DNA of 64,000 nucleotides from Antonospora locustae (Eukaryota; Microsporidia): NCBI GenBank assembly GCA_007674295.1, contig CM017452.1, positions 142,240 to 206,239 of the forward strand, read 5' to 3'. Shown piece by piece: positions 57,961 to 64,000 of this stretch (position 1 is its first letter; each line of letters starts with the position of its first letter). The notes under the pieces were generated by a model. It saw only the letters and a program-made list of their open reading frames with translations, ran no database searches and was not told where the DNA came from. The position numbers and the translations under genes were made by a program.

Positions 57961-60440
57961 TCTTGTATGTCACAGCCATATATGTACAGCCACTCAAGCT
58001 TTGTCATCTCTCCCACTGTCTTCCAGTCTTCGTCGCTCGGGTTTCTGTTCGACGAGACATCTAGCACCACAAGATTGCTCTTCAAACTTTGCATGTGTTC
58101 TGAGATCTTTCCTGCTTGTATGTCACAATCACTTATGTACAGCCACTCAAGCTTTGTCATCTCTCCCACTGTCTTCCAGTCTTCGTCGCTCAGGTTTCTG
58201 TTCGACGAGACATTCAGCACTGTAATATTGTTCTTCAAACTTTGCATGTGTTCTGAGATCTTTCCTGCTTGTATGTCACAATCACTTATGTTCAGCCACT
58301 CAAGCTTTGTCATCCCACCCACTGTCTTCCAGTCTTCGTCGCTCAGGTTTCTGTTCGACGAGACATTCAGCTCTACTATGTTGTTCTTCAAACTTTGCAT
58401 GTGTTCTGAGATCTTTCCTGCTTGTATGTCACAATCACTTATGTTCAGCAACTCAAGCTTTGTCATCCCACCCACTGTCTTCCAGTCTTCGTCGCTCAGG
58501 TTTCTGTTCGACGAGACATCTAGCACCACAAGATTGCTCTTCAGACTCTGCATGTGCTTTGTGATCGTTCCTGCTTGTATACCACAAGCCATTACGTCCA
58601 GCCACTCAAGCTTTGTCATCCCACCCACTGTCTTCCAGTCTTCGTCGCTCAGGTTTTTGTTCCACGAGACATCCAGCTCTGCTAGATTCAGATGCATGTG
58701 CTGTGCAATTGTTCCTGGCTTTACGTTACAATTCTGCATCTTCAGTTTTTTGAGACCTGTCATCTCTCTCACCGTCTTCCAGTCCTCGTCGCTTAGGTTT
58801 TTGTTCCACGAGACGTCCAGCTCCACAAGATTCAGACTCTGCATGTGCTGTGCGATTGTTCCTGCTTGTATGTTACAACAACTCATGTCCAGCCTCTTAA
58901 GCCTTGTCATCTCTCTCATTGTCTTCCAGTCCTCGTCGCTTAGATAATTACACGAGACATCCAGCTCCACAAGATTCAGACTCTTCATGTGTTGTGCGAT
59001 TGTTCCTCTTCGTATGTCACAATAACTTATGTTCAACCTCTCAAGCTTTGTCATCTCTCCCACTGTCTCCCAGTCTTCACCGCTTAGGTCTCTGTTACAC
59101 GAGACATCCAGCTCTACTATGTTGTTCTTCAGACTCTGCATGTGCTCTGCTATCTCTTCTGGCTTTATTCTCTCGCACTTTATTCTCAGCTCTGTCTTCT
59201 TTCCCTTGCATGCGATCCTCTCCACCATTTGCTTGTCTTCTGGTCTATATACCTTTACATACACCTCGACTACCATATCCTTTGTCTCCATCAGCACCTC
59301 CACCAGTTGCTGCACTTCTCTCTGTCTTCTGTACTCCTCGCTCACCTCCACTCTCAGCATCCAGTCTTCTGTCCCGTTCTCTCTCTGCTCTTTCTTGCTA
59401 TGACTGCGCCGAAGATCGAGTGTCTTTCTCTTCTCGTCCACTGTCAAGCTCATTCCGTGCTCCTCTGCATACAGTCTCAGAAGGTGTTGTGTGTACAAAA
59501 AGATGTTGTCTGTCTTGTTGGGATCTGCCACAAGCTCTTTTTCGATCTCCTCAATGTCTCCTATTGCTGCATCTTTGTCGTCTTCCTTTGTCTTTCTTTT
59601 CACAGACAGTCGTCGAAGATTCTGCATGCATAACAAGAAGATGTTCCATAGCCTTCTGCCCACTGACTTTTCTTCTTTTCTGGACACCCTGATCTCTTCT
59701 ATTGCTGATTTCTGCCTTGCTCTCTTGTGGTCTTCCATTGTCTTTCTTGCCAGCTTGTCATAGCACGCCCATTCCCACTCTTTTCGTATGCCCAGGTAAT
59801 CCATCACATGCAGAATATCCACAATGTCGTCTGCATTCACTTTCTCCTGCTCCTTTCCCATCATTATGTTGCATGTCTTCTCAAAGATATTTCTTTCGCA
59901 CACGATCTCGTAAGTCTTCCTTTCCCACCTTGTTCCTGTATTTTTGTACTCAGACACATGCAGAATGTCGACCTTGCCTGTGCTCTGGTATGCCATTGCA
60001 TGCAGAATCGCCTCCACCTCCTCGCCGTCGACCTTGCTCTGCTGTACTCCAAGCATCTTGACTGCCCCAGCAAACTTGTCTCTGTTCCACTGAACCTCCA
60101 CTGTACTTCCTGAACTCTGCACGTCTGCTCTCTCTGTGTCTGTGCTCAGATCGGCCATTGCTCTCAGAATCGTCTCCATCTCCCTGGCACTTACATGGCT
60201 CTGCTGTCCTCCAAGCATCTCAACTGCCCTGCCTAACACCTCTCTGTCCCACTGAAAACACATGTCGATTCTGTATGTTTTCTGCTCGATCATGTTGCCC
60301 CTTTCGTCTACAGACTTGACTTCATACTCGTTGGAGAGGTTCACAGTGAGTGCACTCTCATCTGGTTGTGTGCTTCTGCCCTGTGTGCCAAGGCAACACA
60401 GCACATGCATTCCCATGCACACCATCCTCTGAAGATACAT
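57909..60440 (-). CDS. LRR-II protein: secreted, N-terminal triplicated domain plus eight ~50-residue LRR units
   Basis: An intact 843-residue protein. The N-terminus MYLQRMVCMGMHVLCCLGTQG looks like a signal peptide. Three related segments follow at about 57-97, 113-152 and 177-218 (WDREVLGRAVEMLGGQQ...ETILRAMADL; WNRDKFAGAVKMLGVQQ...EAILHAMAYQ; CERNIFEKTCNIMMGKEQ...DILHVMDYLGI). They faintly recall BTB halves. A charged helical region (220-440) comes next. From 441, eight units of 48-52 residues follow, each a double LRR (LDVSSNRNLSDEDWKTVGGMTKLEWLNISDCDIQAG-I-EHMQSL), ending FSRYLGGLRCHIEK. It may act on host proteins; that is inference. Confidence 0.75.
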   Translation of the reverse strand: MYLQRMVCMGMHVLCCLGTQGRSTQPDESALTVNLSNEYEVKSVDERGNMIEQKTYRIDMCFQWDREVLGRAVEMLGGQQSHVSAREMETILRAMADLSTDTERADVQSSGSTVEVQWNRDKFAGAVKMLGVQQSKVDGEEVEAILHAMAYQSTGKVDILHVSEYKNTGTRWERKTYEIVCERNIFEKTCNIMMGKEQEKVNADDIVDILHVMDYLGIRKEWEWACYDKLARKTMEDHKRARQKSAIEEIRVSRKEEKSVGRRLWNIFLLCMQNLRRLSVKRKTKEDDKDAAIGDIEEIEKELVADPNKTDNIFLYTQHLLRLYAEEHGMSLTVDEKRKTLDLRRSHSKKEQRENGTEDWMLRVEVSEEYRRQREVQQLVEVLMETKDMVVEVYVKVYRPEDKQMVERIACKGKKTELRIKCERIKPEEIAEHMQSLKNNIVELDVSCNRDLSGEDWETVGEMTKLERLNISYCDIRRGTIAQHMKSLNLVELDVSCNYLSDEDWKTMREMTRLKRLDMSCCNIQAGTIAQHMQSLNLVELDVSWNKNLSDEDWKTVREMTGLKKLKMQNCNVKPGTIAQHMHLNLAELDVSWNKNLSDEDWKTVGGMTKLEWLDVMACGIQAGTITKHMQSLKSNLVVLDVSSNRNLSDEDWKTVGGMTKLELLNISDCDIQAGKISEHMQSLKNNIVELNVSSNRNLSDEDWKTVGGMTKLEWLNISDCDIQAGKISEHMQSLKNNITVLNVSSNRNLSDEDWKTVGEMTKLEWLYISDCDIQAGKISEHMQSLKSNLVVLDVSSNRNPSDEDWKTVGEMTKLEWLYIYGCDIQEEQFSRYLGGLRCHIEK

Positions 60441-60650
60441 AGGCTGTTTTTTATTGTCTGTAAATGTGGTGAAAGTGCTGTCATTCTGTCATTTTGTGCT
60501 GTCATCTCATTCGTACACACAACTCCACAGACTCGATGATGCACTTAGCAGTGCTGTCATTCTTTTGGACGCAGACTGACTGTGTGTGCTGGAGACTTGC
60601 GCTCGAATGATGGCTGCAGAAAGATCCTTTATTTGTTCATTTGCCTGGTG
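60441..60650 (-). promoter_or_regulatory. LRR-II upstream flank, conserved with 46,087-46,240
   Basis: Upstream of the LRR-II start. The outer part (60,500-60,640) matches the relic next to each SSU gene, so it is inherited sequence and may hold the promoter. No CCC box is seen directly at the ATG. Confidence 0.4.
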
Positions 60651-60824
60651 CTGCTATTGCCCTGTGTCCACGCCTTTTCGAACGTGCTTCTTCTCTGCTG
60701 TCCGACGCTGCCTGGTTGCATGACCGTTTAGAGTATTGTGGTAACGTTTGTGTTAAATCATCCGTTTTCTTCAGGACTCTCCTCCGCTCTCTTTTAGTTG
60801 TTCTGTGCTTTTCTCGGGTTCTCT

Positions 60825-61060
60825 GTAGGTTCGTGTGCTCTGTGTCTCTCTTCTGCATACTCCTCTCGCCCAGCCTTCTCGTGTCCTTGTTGATCTCCTA
60901 GGCTGGTTTCCGCATCACGTACAAAGCGTGCACTTTCTGCAGAACTCGTCCTGCACGCTGTCTCTGCCAGCCCAAATGCACTCTCCACACGTGACGGTGC
61001 ATGTCGGTGCAAACCGCAATGTCACTGTCAATGTGCACAGGTCACCCACTGCAGCGCTCT
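60825..61060 (-). pseudogene. decayed LRR-I 3' end (NEL-like domain remnant)
   Basis: CTGCATACTCCTCT, CCCAGCCTTC, GTTGATCTCCT and CCGCATCACGTACAAAG recur in the same order as in the intact LRR-I C-terminal region (53,755-53,870), but with deletions and stops. No LRRs are visible further upstream. Confidence 0.6.
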
Positions 61061-61884
61061 GTGCCGCAAAATGAAGATCAGATTAGTGCTACAGAGACTG
61101 TGGCAATGCTATTTATTGTTGTCAACTGGTCAACTGCCTCATGAAAGTCTGGCCAGCACCACATGTTGGGCCACATGCAGCTCAGGACAGTTCAGGCCTC
61201 GCTGTGTGCAAGGTGCAGTCCAGAATGGCCTCTGAACAGAGCAAGCAAGATTCCGGCATGTTTCTGTACTTGATGCTGGCAGCCATCCACCCATGCTCGC
61301 GTGACCAGCCGATGGACTCTCAAACGGACTCTAGCGTCTCAGAGAATCTTTGAGTGGCCTCTGCACTCGGCCGATCGAGTCTTTGGACAACAGCTGAACG
61401 GACTAAGTCCAAGGGGCCTGCTTTATTCATTGGCAAGTGCAGTCTCGGTTGTCCATGCAGCAATGCTGAACAGCACAGGCACTCCTCAGCTCCGCACAGT
61501 CGTGTCCGTGAGCGTTCTGCCCACTCAGCCTGCTTCTTGAAGCTGCGAACTGGCCAACAGCAGACACTGCTGTCCAAGTTGCAGAATGCAGCATTGTGCA
61601 GTCAGTGCATGATGCACTCTGGAGACAGTATCTGCAAAAAACGTGCAGCACCAAGGACAAAGGCGGAGAGAACAAAAGCGCACATTATCAGACTTTCTGG
61701 TGATGATGGCTGCGCGCCGTACAGTGTGGAAGACATCTTTTCGCTAGCAGCAGTAGCAACATTCAGCACAGGCACTGCCTGAGCACAGAGAATGCCGCGA
61801 TGGAAAGGTGCGCCTTTCTGGCCAGAAGCGAGACACATGCTTGTTGTGGGTTCTGGACGCAAGGTATCTGTTTCAGACATGATG

Positions 61885-62279
61885 CTATATTGACCATGAA
61901 ACCCTCAAATATTTGAGTTGCAAGTCATATAGTTCTTTTTCGCTGAAACCAAGTTCTCTTACTATGTCATCGTATATTCTGGCAGTCTCAAGTTTCTTTT
62001 TATTCACCGCTAGTATATGTTTCAATGCCTTGAGGTCATAGTTTTTCTACTTCATGCAGAGCAGCGTTGCTTCTTATATTGCTTTGTATTGTTTTGTAGT
62101 TTTGAGGGTCTTGCATTGTGAGAGAAACCACCTCATTTGCCATTTTTCTGATTTTGAATACTACCTCTGATGCTTGTGGATGGTCATGATGTCGTTTCGT
62201 ACATGTCCTTGCACCTTGGCATGCACGACAACACATCACTTGTCACGTACTCTCTCATCAGCTCGCTGCTGTCTGACAT
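61885..62279 (-). pseudogene. relic of an unknown gene (two frame changes)
   Basis: About 125 codons with coding character on the minus strand, starting MSDSSELMREYV at 62279. One frame shift lies near 62,190 and another near 62,037. The later parts read EVVFKIRKMANEVVSL and DLKALKHILAVNKKKLETARIYDD, ending before a stop at 61885. I recognise no family. The stretch from 61,060 to 61,885 shows nothing I can support. Confidence 0.35.
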
Positions 62280-62654
62280 GGTGCTGAGAAGCTGTCTTGC
62301 CATCAAGAAGATCAGCTACAATGCCAAAGACTTGCAAATCACACAGAAGCCTTGTCACTTTCTGTACGTTGGACCTCTCGCACTCCAACATCGAGCACTG
62401 TTTCTATCTGCGTCTTCGTTCAAGCACGCAGATATATCAAAGACTACTCTGTGCACGTTGCACTGTTCGTCGCAGAACTGGATGGTGAAAGAGTATACAT
62501 TGGTTGTCTTTATTGAGGAGCACTGCTCTTGCTGTCACTCGGTCCAGCGCATTCATGCTTGTTGCTCTTGAACACATTGACTCTAAGACAGCCAGCACAG
62601 CGTCTTCTCTGCCGGCCGTTCTGGTACCATGCGTTGGTTTTCTCTTTCGAGATG

Positions 62655-64000
62655 CTATCTTTCTATGCGACATCTGAGTCCTCCAAGATATTTCGAAAAC
62701 TGCATTTCTTGTACTTTACAATTCATTATATATAGTCTTTCAAGCCTTGTCATTTCTCCTATTGTCCTCCAGTCCTTGTAGCTCATGTTTCTGTTCCACG
62801 ATACATCCAGCTCCACAAGATTCAGTTTCTGCATGTACTGTGCGACCATTTCTGCTTGTATGCTGCAGTACCCTATGTTCAGTTTCTTAAGCCCCGTCAT
62901 CTCTCCTATTGTCCTCCAGTCTTCGGCACTCAGATTTTTATTTAATGAGACATCCAGCTCTACAAGATTCAGCTTCTGCATGTGCTTTGCGATTGTTCCT
63001 GCTTGTATGTTACAATCTTTTACTTTCAACATCATGATACCTGTCATGCCTCCCACTGTCTTCCAGTCTTTGTCGCACAGGTTTTTATTTAACAAAAACA
63101 CTCAGCTCTAGAAGGTTCAGCCTTTGCAGATGTTCTGCAATCATTCCTGCTTGTATGTTACAATATCCTATGTTAAGCCTCTCAAGCTTTGTCATATTTC
63201 CTATTGTCTTCCAGTCCTCATTGCACAGGTTTCTGTTACTCATAACATCCAACTCTATAAGGTTCAGCTTCCGCATGTGCTCTGCGATCGTTCCTTCCTG
63301 TATATCACAGATACTTATGTTTAGCCTTTCAAGCCTTGTCATTTCTCCTATTGTCCTCCAGTCCTTGTAGCTCATGTTTCTGTTCCACGATACATCCAGC
63401 TCCACAAGATTCAGTTTCTGCATGTACTGTGCGACCATTTCTGCTTGTATGCTGCAGTACCCTATGTTCAGTTTCTTAAGCCCCGTCATCTCTCCTATTG
63501 TCCTCCAGTCTTCGGCATTCAGATTTTCATTCCACGAGACATCCAGCTCTACAAGATTCAGCTTCTGCATGTGCTTTGCGATTGTTCCTGCTTGTATGTT
63601 ACAATCTTTTACTTTCAACATCATGATACCTGTCATGCCTCCCACTGTCTTCCAGTCTTGTAGCCTAGATCTTTGTTCCACGAGACATCCAGCTCTACAA
63701 GATTCAGCTTCTGCATGTGCTTTGCGATTGTTTCTTGCAGTAAGTTGCAATTTTTTATGTTAAGCCTCTCAAGCTTTGTCATATTTCCTATTGTCTTCCA
63801 ATCCCCATCGCTCAGGTTTCTGTTACACGAGACATTTAGCTCTAAAGATTCAGCTTCCGCATGTGCTGTACAATTGCCCCTGCCTTTATGTTATAGCCAC
63901 TTATGTCCAACCTTTCAAGTCTTGAAATCTTTCCCACTGCAATCCAATCCTCGTCACTTATGTTTCTGTTCCATCTAACATCAGCTCTACAAGATCCGGC
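62655..64000 (-). pseudogene. second LRR-II gene copy, frameshifted and cut by the window edge
   Basis: The same 50-residue units as the intact LRR-II (LVELDVSWN, EDWKTVGGMT, CNIQAGTIAKHMQ), ending FSKYLGGLRCRIER at 62655. The frame breaks near 63,100, 63,660 (deletion in the EDWKTV codons), 63,844 and 63,985 (one base lost from the codons for LVELDV each time). Units at 62,760-63,060 and 63,360-63,650 are nearly identical, a recent internal duplication of about 600 bp. The 5' part lies beyond the window. Confidence 0.75.

Noticed and set aside
57967..58947. A 326-codon plus-strand frame (FVISPTVFQSSSLRF repeats)
   Set aside because: Antisense shadow of the LRR-II double-LRR units.

Overview
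The window is microsporidian chromosome sequence. It is compact: near-universal eukaryotic genes sit on both strands with spacers often under 250 bp and no intron that I could support. A C-rich box lies just upstream of many start codons. The SSU rRNA is only about 1.4 kb, and a 5.8S-like sequence opens the LSU. Many proteins are shorter than their yeast relatives. I cannot name the species. Protein-coding DNA looks like roughly 40-45% GC by eye, while the rDNA is far more GC-rich.

Region 1 (1-38.4 kb) is the conserved gene core. DNA and chromatin: INO80 ATPase (partial), MCM7, a BRCT protein of the Rtt107/PTIP type, MRG15/Eaf3. Transcription and RNA processing: TBP, CDK7/Kin28, Pol I subunits RPA1 and RPA43, Pcf11, an Sm-like protein. 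Translation and ribosome assembly: LSG1, NAC beta, an Arc1/EMAPII-like tRNA-binding protein, a degenerate Dbp9-like protein, initiator tRNA-Met and tRNA-Pro. Transport and signalling: Ran, TBC Rab-GAP, Vps18-like protein, hexose-type transporter, ZPR1-like protein. Ubiquitin-linked: elongin C, GID2/RMD5. Metabolism: triosephosphate isomerase and an alpha/beta hydrolase. A decayed Nha1-type Na+/H+ antiporter lies at about 26.7-28.0 kb.

Region 2 (38.4-44.1 kb) is a gene-poor transition. It holds a His-rich secreted protein, an HMG-box-like protein, a small zinc-ribbon protein and a membrane/secreted protein. Spacers reach 1.3 kb.

Region 3 (44.1-56.8 kb) is a large imperfect palindrome. Each side runs LRR gene, then a purine-rich spacer, then SSU, ITS and a truncated LSU. 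The two sides meet inside the LSU at about 49.8 kb. Single N characters at 45409 and 56290 mark scaffold joins. The arms differ in minisatellite copy number, so they look like two distinct chromosome ends fused in the assembly or in the genome.

Region 4 (53.6-64 kb) is a subtelomeric LRR array, all on the minus strand and pointing towards the rDNA. Family I has 23-residue LRRs followed by a C-terminal domain that looks to me like the bacterial NEL (IpaH/SspH-type) E3 ubiquitin ligase domain, with a C-x-D-R motif. Family II has a predicted secretion signal, a three-repeat N-terminal region and about 50-residue LRR units. Decayed copies and shared flanks suggest that the array grew by duplicating an I-II pair. 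The LRR-NEL-like family is the most interesting candidate for an undescribed system.
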